Source: SHVZ01 sp044223515
GTDB taxonomy: Bacteria > Pseudomonadota > Alphaproteobacteria > SHVZ01
Length of the DNA: 37,373 nt
Assembly: GCA_044223515.1 (NCBI GenBank)
Contig: JBGALV010000046.1
Location: 1 to 37,373, forward strand
Direction: 5' to 3'
The stretch's first letter is position 1. Every line of letters starts with the position of its first letter. Under the pieces are notes generated by a model. The model searched no databases and was not told the origin of the DNA. It saw only the letters and a program-made list of their open reading frames with translations. Below are positions 1-8,465 of the stretch, one piece after another. The position numbers and the translations under genes were made by a program.

Positions 1-163
1 CGCCTACCGCATGCTGTTCGCGGCCGAGGGCACGCTGGCCGAGCGGCTCGACGACGTCACCGAGCTGTTCGGCAAGATGAGCGTGGTCATGGACATCGTC
101 GAGTTCATCCGTGCCGATGCCAACCGACCCATCTGCCAGCCCAAGAACAACGGCACCGCCTAA
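1..163 (+). CDS. lpxA: LpxA, UDP-N-acetylglucosamine acyltransferase (3' end only)
   Basis: Only the last 53 codons are present, read from base 2 to a TAA at 161-163. The gene starts outside the window. LpxA transfers a 3-hydroxyacyl chain from ACP to UDP-GlcNAc, the first step of lipid A synthesis in the cytoplasm. The fragment begins AYRMLFAAEGTLAERL and ends near FIRADANRPICQP, which matches the C-terminal helical tail of alphaproteobacterial LpxA that follows the left-handed beta-helix. The next gene, lpxI, begins inside this one (50 nt overlap), as expected for a translationally coupled lipid A operon. Confidence 0.9.
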   Translation, partial: AYRMLFAAEGTLAERLDDVTELFGKMSVVMDIVEFIRADANRPICQPKNNGTA

Positions 164-971
164 GCTCGGCATTCTCGCCGGCTCGGGGCCTTTGCCCCGC
201 CGGCTGGTCGAGACCTGTGCCGCTGCCGGCCGGCCATTCTTCGTGCTCGCCTTCGACGGCGAGACCGAGCCCGCGACCGTGGCTGGAACCGATCACGCCT
301 GGGTCCGTGTCGGCGCCGTCGGCAAGTCGATCCAGCTTCTGAAGCAGGCGGGCTGCGGCGAGCTGGTCCTCGCCGGTCCGGTCAAGCGTCGGTCGCCGAT
401 GGCGTTCTTTCCCGATTGGCGCGGGCTCCAGTTCTTTGCCCGTGTCGGCCGTCGCGCCGGGGGCGACGACGGTCTGCTCTCGGCGGTGATCCAGGAGCTC
501 GAGATCGAGGGTTTCCACGTGGTCGGTGCCGAGGCGATCCTGCCGACCTTGCTGGCGCCGAAGGGCGCCTTCGGTCGTCGTGCCCCGGATACCGAGGCGA
601 TGGCCGACATCGAGCGCGGCATCGAGATCCTGACGGCGCTCGGTTCCCTCGACATCGGCCAGGCGGTCGTGATCCAGCAGGGCGTCGTGCTCGGCATCGA
701 GGCGGTGGAAGGCACCGACCGGCTGATGGAGCGCTGCAAGGACCTGCATCGCGAGGGCAAGGGCGGCGTGCTGGTGAAGATGCCGAAGCCCGGCCAGGAG
801 AGCCGCGTCGACGCGCCGACCATCGGCAGCCGCACCGTCGAGCGCGCGCACCGCGCCGGCCTTTCGGGTATCGCGGTCGAGGCCGGCGGCACGATCGTGC
901 TCGACCGCGACGCGGTCGGCGAGACCGCCGACCGGCTCGGCCTCTTCGTCTACGGCTTCGAACGCAGATGA
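111..971 (+). CDS. lpxI: LpxI, UDP-2,3-diacylglucosamine pyrophosphatase
   Basis: LpxI hydrolyses UDP-2,3-diacylglucosamine to lipid X and UMP. It replaces LpxH in most alphaproteobacteria. The 286-residue product has the N-terminal signature PKLGILAGSGPLPRRLVE and the C-terminal DUF1009 core (GGVLVKMPKPGQ, then RVDAPTIGSRTVERA). Its length and position between lpxA and lpxB agree with the family. The start is either GTG at 111 or ATG at 117; both lie inside lpxA, so the first 15 or so residues are uncertain. It overlaps lpxB by 4 nt (ATGA at 968-971), so the two are probably translated in a coupled way. Confidence 0.93.
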   Translation: MPMPTDPSASPRTTAPPKLGILAGSGPLPRRLVETCAAAGRPFFVLAFDGETEPATVAGTDHAWVRVGAVGKSIQLLKQAGCGELVLAGPVKRRSPMAFFPDWRGLQFFARVGRRAGGDDGLLSAVIQELEIEGFHVVGAEAILPTLLAPKGAFGRRAPDTEAMADIERGIEILTALGSLDIGQAVVIQQGVVLGIEAVEGTDRLMERCKDLHREGKGGVLVKMPKPGQESRVDAPTIGSRTVERAHRAGLSGIAVEAGGTIVLDRDAVGETADRLGLFVYGFERR

Positions 972-2140
972 GTTCGTCGTCGAAAGAAGGCACGCCGCTG
1001 TTCTTCCTGGTCGCGGCCGAGGCTTCGGCCGACGGCCTCGGCGCGCGGCTGATGCGGTCCCTCAAGGAGGAGACCGGCGGCCGCGTCCGCTTCGCCGGCA
1101 TCGGTGGGCCGGCCATGGCGGCCGAAGGACTCGACAGCCTGGTGCCGTTCGGCGAGCTCAACATCATGGGCATCGTCGAGATCGTGCCGCACATCACCCG
1201 CGTGCTCCGGCGTGTCCGCGAGACGACCGCCGCAGCCAAGGCGATGGCGCCCGATGCGGTCGTCACCATCGATGCGCCGGCCTTCGCCTTCCGTGTGCAG
1301 AGCAAGCTCAAGGGAACGGGGCCGCTGCTGATCCACTACGTTGCGCCGACCGTTTGGGCGTGGCGGCCCAGGCGGGCGAAGATGATCGCCACCTTCCTCG
1401 ATCACCTGCTCTGCATCCTGCCGTTCGAGCTGCCCTACTTCGAGAAGGTCGGCCTGCCGGCGAGCTTCGTCGGACACTCGGTGGTGGAGCAGGACGACAT
1501 GGTACCGGACGGTGCCGGTTTCCGGCAGCGTCATGGGCTCGGCGACGCGCCCCTGCTCTGTGTGCTGCCGGGAAGCCGGCTCGGAGAGGTGAAGCGCCTG
1601 CTTCCGGTCTTCGGCGAGACGGTTGCGCGTCTGGTTGCCGAGCGTCCTGCCCTTCGCGTCGTCGTGCCGACGATGGCCGCGGTCGCGCCGGCGGTGAAGG
1701 CGGCGGTCGCTACCTGGCCCGGCGCCCCGATCGTCCTCGACAGCATCGAGGAGAAGCATCACGCCTTCGCCGCCGCGACGGCCGCCCTCGCGGCGTCGGG
1801 CACGGTGAATCTGGAGCTGGCGGTCGCCGGCGTTCCGTTCGCGATCGCCTACCGGGTTTCCAGGCTGTCCTATGTCATCGGCAAGATGATGGTTAAGGTG
1901 CCGTCCATCGTGATGACGAACATTCTCCTGAAGAAGAACGTCGTCGCCGAGTTCCTGCAGGATCGTTGCCGCGCCGACCTGATCGCCGCCGAGATCGGCC
2001 GGCTGCTCGACGATCCCGAGGCACGTCGCGCCCAGGTGGCCGAGACGGCCGAAGCCGCACGGCTGCTGGGCAAGGGCGGGCCGCCGCCGTCGGAGCGGGC
2101 CGCCAAAATCCTGCTCGATCTGGTTGCAGGGCGCCCTTAA
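968..2140 (+). CDS. lpxB: LpxB, lipid-A-disaccharide synthase
   Basis: LpxB is a peripheral inner-membrane glycosyltransferase (GT19) that joins lipid X to UDP-2,3-diacylglucosamine. The 390-residue product shows the family blocks GIGGPAMAAEGLDSL, INIMGIVE-type (NIMGIVEIVPHI), YVAPTVWAWRPRRAKMI, LPFELPYFEKVGL, FVGHSVVEQD, LPGSRLGEVKRLLPVF and, near the C-terminus, ASGTVNLELAVAGVPFAIAYRVS. ATG 968 overlaps the lpxI stop. One oddity is the N-terminal substrate-binding motif, usually (A/G)GE.SGD, which reads AAEASAD here; the catalytic-site Glu is kept but two glycines are alanines. The rest is well conserved, so activity is likely. Confidence 0.93.
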   Translation: MSSSSKEGTPLFFLVAAEASADGLGARLMRSLKEETGGRVRFAGIGGPAMAAEGLDSLVPFGELNIMGIVEIVPHITRVLRRVRETTAAAKAMAPDAVVTIDAPAFAFRVQSKLKGTGPLLIHYVAPTVWAWRPRRAKMIATFLDHLLCILPFELPYFEKVGLPASFVGHSVVEQDDMVPDGAGFRQRHGLGDAPLLCVLPGSRLGEVKRLLPVFGETVARLVAERPALRVVVPTMAAVAPAVKAAVATWPGAPIVLDSIEEKHHAFAAATAALAASGTVNLELAVAGVPFAIAYRVSRLSYVIGKMMVKVPSIVMTNILLKKNVVAEFLQDRCRADLIAAEIGRLLDDPEARRAQVAETAEAARLLGKGGPPPSERAAKILLDLVAGRP

Positions 2141-2171
2141 GATTTCTCATCCCCAGCAGAAAGGACCCGCC

Positions 2172-2612
2172 ATGAGCGTTCAGGCGCAAGAGCGGTCGGC
2201 CGCCGTCGATGCCTCCAGCTTCCGCATGCTGCACACGATGGTGCGCGTGCTCGACCTCGACAAGTCGGTCGACTTCTACACGCGGCTGCTCGGCATGAAC
2301 CTGATCCGCCGGAAGGACTACGAGTCCGGGCGCTTCACGCTCGCCTTCGTGGGGTACGGCGACGAGGCGAAGGGCGCGGTGATCGAGCTGACTCACAACT
2401 GGGACCAGAAGGAGCCCTACACGATCGGCTCCGGGTTCGGGCACATGGCGATCGGCGTGCCCGACATCTATGGCACCTGCGAGAAGCTCGCCAAGGAAGG
2501 CGTCAAGATTCCGCGCCCGCCGGGACCGATGAAGCATGGCGGCAGCGTGATCGCCTTCATCGAGGACCCGGACGGGTACAAGATCGAGCTGATCGAGCGG
2601 AAGGCGAGCTGA
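2172..2612 (+). CDS. gloA: Glyoxalase I (lactoylglutathione lyase)
   Basis: This enzyme converts the hemithioacetal of methylglyoxal and glutathione to S-lactoylglutathione. The 146-residue protein is a single VOC-fold unit pair. The four metal ligands are visible: H21 (HTMVRVLD), E72 (VIELTHNW), H91 (GFGHMAIGV) and E139 (GYKIELIER). The compact length fits the Ni/Co-dependent class rather than the longer Zn class; this is inference from family knowledge. ATG 2172 was chosen because AAAGGA lies about 6 nt upstream; the longer reading frame starts with TTG inside lpxB. It follows lpxB by 31 bp and may be co-transcribed with the lpx genes. Confidence 0.9.
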   Translation: MSVQAQERSAAVDASSFRMLHTMVRVLDLDKSVDFYTRLLGMNLIRRKDYESGRFTLAFVGYGDEAKGAVIELTHNWDQKEPYTIGSGFGHMAIGVPDIYGTCEKLAKEGVKIPRPPGPMKHGGSVIAFIEDPDGYKIELIERKAS

Positions 2613-2779
2613 AGCATTCGCGGAGACGAATCCTCGACTTCCGCTACTCGAACGGCGCCGGAAATTCGACCGTGGTGTGGGACGAGACGACGCTCGATCG
2701 CGGGCTCGCCAATCCGCAGGGATTGACCGCCGGCGACCGCATGCTCTTTCGTGTCGGCTAGGCCGCCGGCCGGCCGGCC
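2613..2779. other. Convergent intergenic region with an orphan open frame and GC-rich inverted repeat
   Basis: The 167 bp between gloA (plus) and the GNAT gene (minus) end in an inverted repeat: AGGCCG at 2760-2765 and CGGCCT at 2775-2780 flank more GGCC units. It could act as a weak bidirectional terminator, although no T-run follows. One plus frame stays open from about 2614 to a TAG at 2758-2760 and reads DETTLDRGLANPQGLTAGDRM near its end. It has no good start codon or ribosome binding site. It may be a gene remnant or chance. Confidence 0.3.
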
Positions 2780-3295
2780 TTATCGCCTGCCTGATGCGCG
2801 CGTCGGGGAAGCGGAGCGGCGCGCGAGCATGTCGGCCGCTACCCACATTGTCGTGCCGAGGCGCCATTCGGCGGCGCCGAGGCCGGTATAGAACGCACGG
2901 GCTTCCTTGTTGCCGGCGTGCACGCGCCAGAGGATCTCCTTGGCGTCCACGCGACGGCACTCCTTCGCCATGGCCGCCATGAGTGCGCGGCCGACGCCGA
3001 GCCGGCGCGCCTTCGGCCGGACATAGAGATCGGATAGGTAGAGGACGCGCGAGGAGTTATCGACCTCGTAGCCCTTGTGATGCAGCGCGTAGCCCGCCGG
3101 CTTGCCGTCGACGGTCGCCACCAGCACGCCGAACCAGCGGTCGCGGCCGAAGCCGTTCTTCAGGATCTTGGCCGCGGTGACGCCGCCCGGCGCGTTCTCG
3201 CCATGAAGGCGGATGTGCCGGATCAGCTCCTTCATCATCGCGACCACGGACGGGACGTCGCTCCGGCGCATGGAGCGGACGGCGACGCGGCTCAT
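2780..3295 (-). CDS. GNAT-family N-acetyltransferase
   Basis: The 171-residue protein is a single GNAT domain, which transfers acetyl from acetyl-CoA to an amine. Motif A is clear: LYLSDLYVRPKARRLGVGRALM, with the R-R-x-G-x-G pyrophosphate loop at about residues 98-104. Motif B follows as LWRVHAGNKEARAFYTGLGA. The substrate cannot be told from sequence. The ATG at 3295 lies 1 nt after the stop of the upstream small membrane protein gene, so translation is probably coupled. It is the last gene of the gltX-gltA minus-strand group. The extreme C-terminus (RRSASPTRASGRR) is basic and probably disordered. Confidence 0.85.
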   Translation of the reverse strand: MSRVAVRSMRRSDVPSVVAMMKELIRHIRLHGENAPGGVTAAKILKNGFGRDRWFGVLVATVDGKPAGYALHHKGYEVDNSSRVLYLSDLYVRPKARRLGVGRALMAAMAKECRRVDAKEILWRVHAGNKEARAFYTGLGAAEWRLGTTMWVAADMLARRSASPTRASGRR

Positions 3296-3296
3296 G

Positions 3297-3506
3297 TCAC
3301 GCGAAAGCGAGGGCGGCGACTGCGACGAGGACGATGGCGAAGGGAAGTGCCCAACCGGCTTTCAGCCGGCGCGGACGCTCGGGCACGGGATTGTCGTTGG
3401 CGGCGACGTGAGGCCGCCCGTCGCCGGCATAGGCCTGCCGGCGACGGACCGGCAGGACCTTGTGCGGGGCCCGCCGGCCGGCCTGACGTCGCGCCCAGGT
3501 GCTCAA
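3297..3506 (-). CDS. Small C-terminally membrane-anchored protein, function unknown
   Basis: A 69-residue protein. The first 50 or so residues are highly basic (12-15 Arg/Lys) and contain the ANDNP string seen in many short alphaproteobacterial proteins. The last 19 residues (about 51-69, WALPFAIVLVAVAALAFA) form one hydrophobic helix that runs to the stop, so a tail anchor in the inner membrane is likely. The gene starts 10 bp after the gltA stop and ends 1 bp before the GNAT start, which supports it being real and co-translated. No family is recognised. An in-frame chance ORF is possible, but the coupling and the hydrophobic tail argue against it. Confidence 0.6.
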   Translation of the reverse strand: MSTWARRQAGRRAPHKVLPVRRRQAYAGDGRPHVAANDNPVPERPRRLKAGWALPFAIVLVAVAALAFA

Positions 3507-3516
3507 CGCGGGGCGT

Positions 3517-4812
3517 TCAACGCTTGTCGGCCGGCACGTAGGGCCGCTGGGTGGCGCCGGTGTAGAGCTGGCGCGGACGGCCGATCTTTTGCTGCGGGTC
3601 CTCGATCATCTCGCGCCACTGGGCGACCCAGCCGACCGTGCGCGCGAGCGCGAAGATCGCGGTGAACATCGAGGTCGGGATGCCCATCGCCTTGAGGATG
3701 ATGCCCGAGTAGAAATCGACGTTCGGGTAGAGCTTGCGCTGGACGAAGTAGTCGTCCTGGAGCGCCACCTTCTCCAGCTCCATCGCGACGTCGAGGAGCG
3801 GATCCTTCACGCCGAGCTCGCCGAGGACCTCGTGGCAGGTCTTCTGCATGATCTTGGCGCGCGGATCGAAGTTCTTGTAGACCCGGTGGCCGAAGCCCAT
3901 CAGGCGGAAGCTGTCGTCCTTGCTCTTGGCGCGCTTGACCGCCTCGCCGACCTTGTCCTTCGAGCCGATCTCGCCGAGCATGGTCAGCACCGCCTCGTTG
4001 GCGCCGCCATGCGCCGGGCCCCAGAGCGAGGCGATGCCGGCGGCGATGCAGGCGAACGGATTGGCGCCCGACGATCCGGCGAGACGCACGGTCGAGGTCG
4101 AGGCGTTCTGCTCGTGGTCGGCATGAAGGATGAAGATGCGATCCATGGCCTTCGCCAGGACCGGACTCATCTTGTACTCCTCGCAGGGCACACCGAACAT
4201 CATGTAGAGGAAGTTCTCGGCGTAGCTCAGCTTGTTCTGCGGATACATGAAAGGCTGGCCGACCGAGTACTTGTAGGCCATCGCCGCGATCGTCGGGATC
4301 TTCGCGATCAGCCGGTACGAGGCGACCTCGCGCTGCTTCGGATCCGAGATATCGGTGGAGTCGTGATAAAACGCGGCCATCGCGCCGACGACGCCGCACA
4401 TCACCGCCATCGGATGCGCGTCGCGGCGGAAGCCGCGCCAGAACTGCGTCATCTGCTCGTGAACCATCGTGTGATAGGTCACGTTCTGCACGAAGTTGGT
4501 CTTCTGCGCTTTGTTCGGCAGCTCGCCGTTCAGGATCAGGTAGGCGACCTCGAGGAAGTCACCCTTCTCGGCGAGGTCCTCGATCGCGTAGCCGCGATGC
4601 AGCAGGATGCCCTGGTCGCCGTCGATGTAGGTGATCTTCGACTCGCAGCTGCCGGTCGAGGTGTAGCCCGGGTCGTAGGTGAAGTGGCCGGTGTCGCCGT
4701 AGAGCTTGCGGACATCGATGACGCTGGGACCGATCGTGCCCTCGATGATCGGCAGCTGGATGGTCTTGCCATCCGCATCGGTGAGCGTTGCGACTTTGCC
4801 TTTGGCGGTCAT
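3517..4812 (-). CDS. gltA: Citrate synthase
   Basis: Condenses acetyl-CoA and oxaloacetate to citrate at entry to the TCA cycle. The 431-residue length matches the hexameric Gram-negative type II enzyme (E. coli about 427). Active-site blocks are visible: first His in ILHADHEQNASTSTVR, second His in WGPAHGGANEAVL, then MGFGHRVYKNFDPRAK, and the catalytic Asp in the C-terminal third (NVDFYSG). Start ATG 4812 gives MTAKGKVATLTD, with a GGGGGA Shine-Dalgarno about 8 nt upstream. The longer in-frame extension to 4875 runs back across the intergenic hairpin and is not used. It lies downstream of gltX, separated by 93 bp. Confidence 0.96.
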   Translation of the reverse strand: MTAKGKVATLTDADGKTIQLPIIEGTIGPSVIDVRKLYGDTGHFTYDPGYTSTGSCESKITYIDGDQGILLHRGYAIEDLAEKGDFLEVAYLILNGELPNKAQKTNFVQNVTYHTMVHEQMTQFWRGFRRDAHPMAVMCGVVGAMAAFYHDSTDISDPKQREVASYRLIAKIPTIAAMAYKYSVGQPFMYPQNKLSYAENFLYMMFGVPCEEYKMSPVLAKAMDRIFILHADHEQNASTSTVRLAGSSGANPFACIAAGIASLWGPAHGGANEAVLTMLGEIGSKDKVGEAVKRAKSKDDSFRLMGFGHRVYKNFDPRAKIMQKTCHEVLGELGVKDPLLDVAMELEKVALQDDYFVQRKLYPNVDFYSGIILKAMGIPTSMFTAIFALARTVGWVAQWREMIEDPQQKIGRPRQLYTGATQRPYVPADKR

Positions 4813-4857
4813 GGGAAGGTCCCCCGGGAAGAAAGGAATAGAACGAAGAGAAACATA

Positions 4858-4878
4858 CGCTTGGCGCCCTGCCAAGCG
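4858..4878 (-). terminator. Hairpin between gltX and gltA
   Basis: CGCTTGGC at 4858-4865 is perfectly complementary to GCCAAGCG at 4871-4878 with a 5-nt loop. On the minus strand it sits 27 nt after the gltX stop and is followed by TATGTTTCTCTT, a pyrimidine-rich tract. This is a plausible intrinsic terminator for gltX, or an attenuator in the gltA leader. No convincing separate gltA promoter was found in the 93 bp gap. Confidence 0.45.
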
Positions 4879-4905
4879 GTTTGCTGCATTGCGGAAACGT
4901 TAACC

Positions 4906-6288
4906 CTATCGGGTGGCGTCGGCGATGCGCCCGAGGGCTTCCTCGCGGCCCAGAATGGCCGCCACCTCGAAGATTCCCGGTGACGTCGGCTCGCCGGCAA
5001 GCGCCGCGCGGAGCGGTTGCGCCACCTGGCCCAGCTTCACCTTGGCGGTCTCGACGAAGGCGCGGACGGCGGCCTCGATCGCGGCTTCGGAGAAGTCTGT
5101 CGCCGCCAGTGCCGGCGACAGGTCGGCCAGCAGCTTCTTGGCTTCCGGCGTGAGCAGCGCCTTGGCCTTCTCCGAGATCGGGATCGGGCGTGTCAGCGTA
5201 TAGAACCTGGCGTTCTCTGCGAGCTCGATCAGCGTCTTCGCCCGTGCCTTCAAGCCTGCCATGCCGCGCTCGATGCGCGCCCGGCCGATCGCATCGACGT
5301 CCTTGAGCCGCTCGATCACCAGCTCGGCCAGCCGTGCGTCGTCGGCCTCGCGGAGGTAGTGGCCGTTAAGGTTGTCGAGCTTCGGGATGTCGAGGCGCGC
5401 GGCGTTGCGGCCGACGTCCTTGATGTCGAACCACTCGATCGCTTGGGCCGTCGAGATGATCTCGTCGTCGCCGTGGCCCCAGCCCAAGCGCAGCAGGTAG
5501 TTGCGCATGGTCTCGGGCAGGTAGCCCATGTCGCGATAGGCCTCGACGCCGAGCGCGCCGTGACGCTTCGAAAGCTTGGCGCCGTCCTGGCCGTGGATCA
5601 GCGGCACATGCGCGAACAGCGGCACTTTCCAGCCGGCGGCTTGATAGAGCTGGTACTGGCGGAACGCGTTGTTGAGATGGTCGTCGCCGCGGATGACATG
5701 GGTGATGTCCATGTCGTGGTCGTCGACGACGACCGAATGCATGTAGGTCGGCGTGCCGTCGGCACGCAGCAGCACCATGTCGTCGAGCACCTCGTTGGCG
5801 ACGGTGACGCGACCCTGGACCAGGTCGTCGATCACGGTCTCCCCAGACTGCGGCGCCTTGAGGCGGATGACCGGCGGCACGCCCTCCGGCGCGTCCTTCG
5901 GATCGCGGTCGCGCCAGCGCCCGTCGTAGCGCATCGGCTTGCCCTCGGCCCGTGCCTTGTTGCGCATCTCCTCGAGCTCGGCCGGCGTGCAGTAGCAGTG
6001 ATAGGCCTTGCCCTCGGCCAGCAGCTGGCGCGCGACCTCGGCATGGCGGTTCGCCCGGGCGAACTGCATGACGACGTCGCCGTCCCAGTCGATGCCGAGC
6101 CACTTCAGCCCTTCGATGATCAGCTTGATCGCCTCGTCGGTCGATCGCGCCCGGTCGGTGTCCTCGATCCGGAGCCGGAAGGTGCCGCCGAGATGACGGG
6201 TATAGAGCCAGTTGAACAGGGCCGTGCGGGCCCCGCCGATATGCAGGTAGCCGGTGGGCGAGGGGGCGAAGCGCGTGACGACGGTCAT
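4906..6288 (-). CDS. gltX: Glutamyl-tRNA synthetase
   Basis: Class I aminoacyl-tRNA synthetase that charges tRNA-Glu; in organisms lacking a separate GlnRS it also misacylates tRNA-Gln for amidation. The 460-residue product carries the HIGH motif near the N-terminus (PTGYLHIGGARTALFNWLY) and the KMSKS motif as GAKLSKRHGALGVEAY. The Rossmann block RLRIEDTDRARS and the tRNA-binding stretch MHSVVVDDHDMDITHVIRGDDH are also present. ATG 6288 (MTVVTRFAPSPTGY) is the family's usual start; the open frame further upstream is low-complexity and overlaps divergent comEC. Many alphaproteobacteria carry a second gltX, so specificity here is not settled. Confidence 0.95.
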   Translation of the reverse strand: MTVVTRFAPSPTGYLHIGGARTALFNWLYTRHLGGTFRLRIEDTDRARSTDEAIKLIIEGLKWLGIDWDGDVVMQFARANRHAEVARQLLAEGKAYHCYCTPAELEEMRNKARAEGKPMRYDGRWRDRDPKDAPEGVPPVIRLKAPQSGETVIDDLVQGRVTVANEVLDDMVLLRADGTPTYMHSVVVDDHDMDITHVIRGDDHLNNAFRQYQLYQAAGWKVPLFAHVPLIHGQDGAKLSKRHGALGVEAYRDMGYLPETMRNYLLRLGWGHGDDEIISTAQAIEWFDIKDVGRNAARLDIPKLDNLNGHYLREADDARLAELVIERLKDVDAIGRARIERGMAGLKARAKTLIELAENARFYTLTRPIPISEKAKALLTPEAKKLLADLSPALAATDFSEAAIEAAVRAFVETAKVKLGQVAQPLRAALAGEPTSPGIFEVAAILGREEALGRIADATR

Positions 6289-6347
6289 GGTCTCGTGTCT
6301 GATGCTCGGGAGATGGGGCCTTTTAGCACATCGCCGGGGCCGGGCCA

Positions 6348-8465
6348 GTGAAGGCCGCTGCCGCCGTCCAGGCGCTCCGGCCGGGCGCGCTCGCGGCCGA
6401 TTTCGCCTCGGCGGTGCTGGCCGAGCGCGAACGCTGGGCGCTCTGGCTGCCGGTGGCGCTCGGCATCGGCGTCGGCGTCTATTTCGCCCTTCCGGTCGAG
6501 CCGCCGCTCTGGATCGGGCTCTGCGCGGCGGTCGCGGCCCTGGCGGCGACGGCCGGGTTCCAGGGGCGCATCGTCGGCACCGTCGCCTCGATCTTCCTCG
6601 CGCTGACCCTGGGCTTCGCTCTCGGCGAGATGCGGACACGGGCCGTCATGGCGCCGATGCTCGATCGCTCGGTCGGCCCGGCGGCGATCGAGGGCAGGGT
6701 GGTCGAGCTCGATCATCGCGACGGTGCGGTGCGACTCACGCTCGACCGTCTGACGATCCCCAGGCTCGCGCCGCAGCGCACGCCCGAGCGGGCACGGATC
6801 TCGCTGCGTGGCGCCCGGCCGGACATCCCGCTCGGTGCCCGCGTCCGCGTGCCGGCGATCCTCCGCCCGCCGCCCGAGCCGGCCGCGCCCGGCGCCTTCG
6901 ATTTCCAGCGTCAGGCCTTCTTCGACCGTCTCGGCGCGACCGGCTTTGCGACTGGGCGTCTTCAGGTGCTTCGTATCGATCCGCCGACGGGGCCGGTCGA
7001 TGCGGCCCGGCTCTGGATCGCGGAGGCCAGGAAGAAGATCACCGAGCGTCTGATGACGCTGCTGCCGGGGGCGGTGGGGGCGGTCGCGGCATCGCTGATC
7101 ACCGGCGAGCAGGGGCCGATCCCGGCGGCCGACATGCAGGCCGTGCGCGACTCCGGGCTGGCGCACCTGCTCTCGATCTCAGGGCTGCACATGAGCCTCG
7201 TCGTCAGCCTCGTGTTCTTCGTCGTGCGCGGCGGACTGGCGTTGGTCGAGCCGCTGGCTCTCAGGTGGCCCACCAAGAAGATCGCCGCGGTCGCGGCACT
7301 GTTCGTCGGCTTCCTCTACCTGCAGCTCTCCGGCGCCTCGCCGCCGACCCAGCGCTCCTTCATCATGGTCGCGATCGTGCTGCTCGCCGTTCTCATCGAT
7401 CGACAGGCGATCTCGATGCGGACGATCGCCTGGGCCGCGGCGGCGGTGCTTCTGATCGCGCCCGAGAGCCTGGTCGGTGCCAGCTTCCAGATGTCGTTCG
7501 CGGCAGTGGTGGCACTGATCGCGGTGTTCGAGACGACCGGCGACAAGCTGGTCGCGATGCGGGCGGACTCAGGATTGATCCGGCGTGCGTTCCTGCATCT
7601 CGCGGGCCTGTCGCTCGCCTCGGTCGTCGCCACGGTGGCAACCGCGCCCTTCACGATCTTCCACTTCAACCGGCTGCCGCTCTACAGCCTCGTTGCCAAC
7701 CTCCTGGCAATCCCGATCGCCGAGCTCTGGGTGATGCCGTGGGGCATGATCGCCTTGATGCTCATGCCGTTCGGCGTCGCCGGCTGGGCGACCGTGCCGA
7801 TGGGGTGGGGGATCGAGGGCATCCTCATGGTCGCCAAGTGGACGGCGGCACTTCCCGGCGCCGTTCTCGTGCTGCCCGAAATGCCGGTCGCGGCCCTGAT
7901 CGCGATGGCGCTCGGCGGCCTCTGGCTCTGCATCTGGCAGGGCGGCATCCGCTGGCTCGGCGTCGGCGGCGTCGCGCTCGGCATCCTGCTCGCGGTCGCG
8001 GCCAGGCCGCCGGACTTCCTGATCTCTGCGGATGGAAAGCTCATCGGTGCGCGCGGCGAGGACGGCGACCTGGCGCTGTCGCGCAAGCGCGCCGGCTTCG
8101 TGCCGGATACGTGGATCCGCCGCCAGGGGCAGGAGGCGGGCGCCGACTGGGCCCAGCTCTGGCGGTGCGGTGCGAGCGGATGCAGCCGCGCGTATGGACC
8201 GATCGAGGTTGTGCTGGTCAGGACGCCGGAGGAGCGCCGTGTCGCCTGCGCGCGTGAAGGCATCGTCGTGGTCGCGACGATCCCGGCCCAGTTCTGCCGT
8301 TCGCCCAGGCTCGTCGTCGACCTGCTCGATCTCCGCGCCGACGGCACGCACGCGCTCCGCTTCGACGGCGCCGACGTGCGCGTCGAGACTGTGCGTGGCC
8401 TGCGCGGGCAGAGGCCGTGGGTTGCCGCAGCGCCGGGCCGCGGCAACCGGGCCTCGGCGCCTTAA
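6348..8465 (+). CDS. comEC: ComEC/Rec2 family DNA internalisation protein
   Basis: A 705-residue polytopic inner-membrane protein of the competence channel family, which passes single-stranded DNA into the cytoplasm. Seen in order: an N-terminal hydrophobic block (about 30-95) and DUF4131-like soluble part (about 100-230); the competence core with the hallmark LAHLLSISGLHMSLV at about 270-285 and multiple membrane segments to about 560; and a C-terminal soluble part ending RGLRGQRPWV, the form usual in alphaproteobacteria. The C-terminal part lacks an evident HxHxDH metallo-beta-lactamase motif. The start is GTG 6348 with no strong Shine-Dalgarno. It is divergent from gltX with a 59 bp shared upstream gap. 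Natural competence itself is not shown. Confidence 0.9.
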   Translation: MKAAAAVQALRPGALAADFASAVLAERERWALWLPVALGIGVGVYFALPVEPPLWIGLCAAVAALAATAGFQGRIVGTVASIFLALTLGFALGEMRTRAVMAPMLDRSVGPAAIEGRVVELDHRDGAVRLTLDRLTIPRLAPQRTPERARISLRGARPDIPLGARVRVPAILRPPPEPAAPGAFDFQRQAFFDRLGATGFATGRLQVLRIDPPTGPVDAARLWIAEARKKITERLMTLLPGAVGAVAASLITGEQGPIPAADMQAVRDSGLAHLLSISGLHMSLVVSLVFFVVRGGLALVEPLALRWPTKKIAAVAALFVGFLYLQLSGASPPTQRSFIMVAIVLLAVLIDRQAISMRTIAWAAAAVLLIAPESLVGASFQMSFAAVVALIAVFETTGDKLVAMRADSGLIRRAFLHLAGLSLASVVATVATAPFTIFHFNRLPLYSLVANLLAIPIAELWVMPWGMIALMLMPFGVAGWATVPMGWGIEGILMVAKWTAALPGAVLVLPEMPVAALIAMALGGLWLCIWQGGIRWLGVGGVALGILLAVAARPPDFLISADGKLIGARGEDGDLALSRKRAGFVPDTWIRRQGQEAGADWAQLWRCGASGCSRAYGPIEVVLVRTPEERRVACAREGIVVVATIPAQFCRSPRLVVDLLDLRADGTHALRFDGADVRVETVRGLRGQRPWVAAAPGRGNRASAP

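Noticed and set aside
3499..4983. A 494-codon plus-strand open frame opposite gltA
   Set aside because: It is the antisense shadow of citrate synthase at high GC; its translation is rich in Arg, Asp, His and Val with no domain motif.
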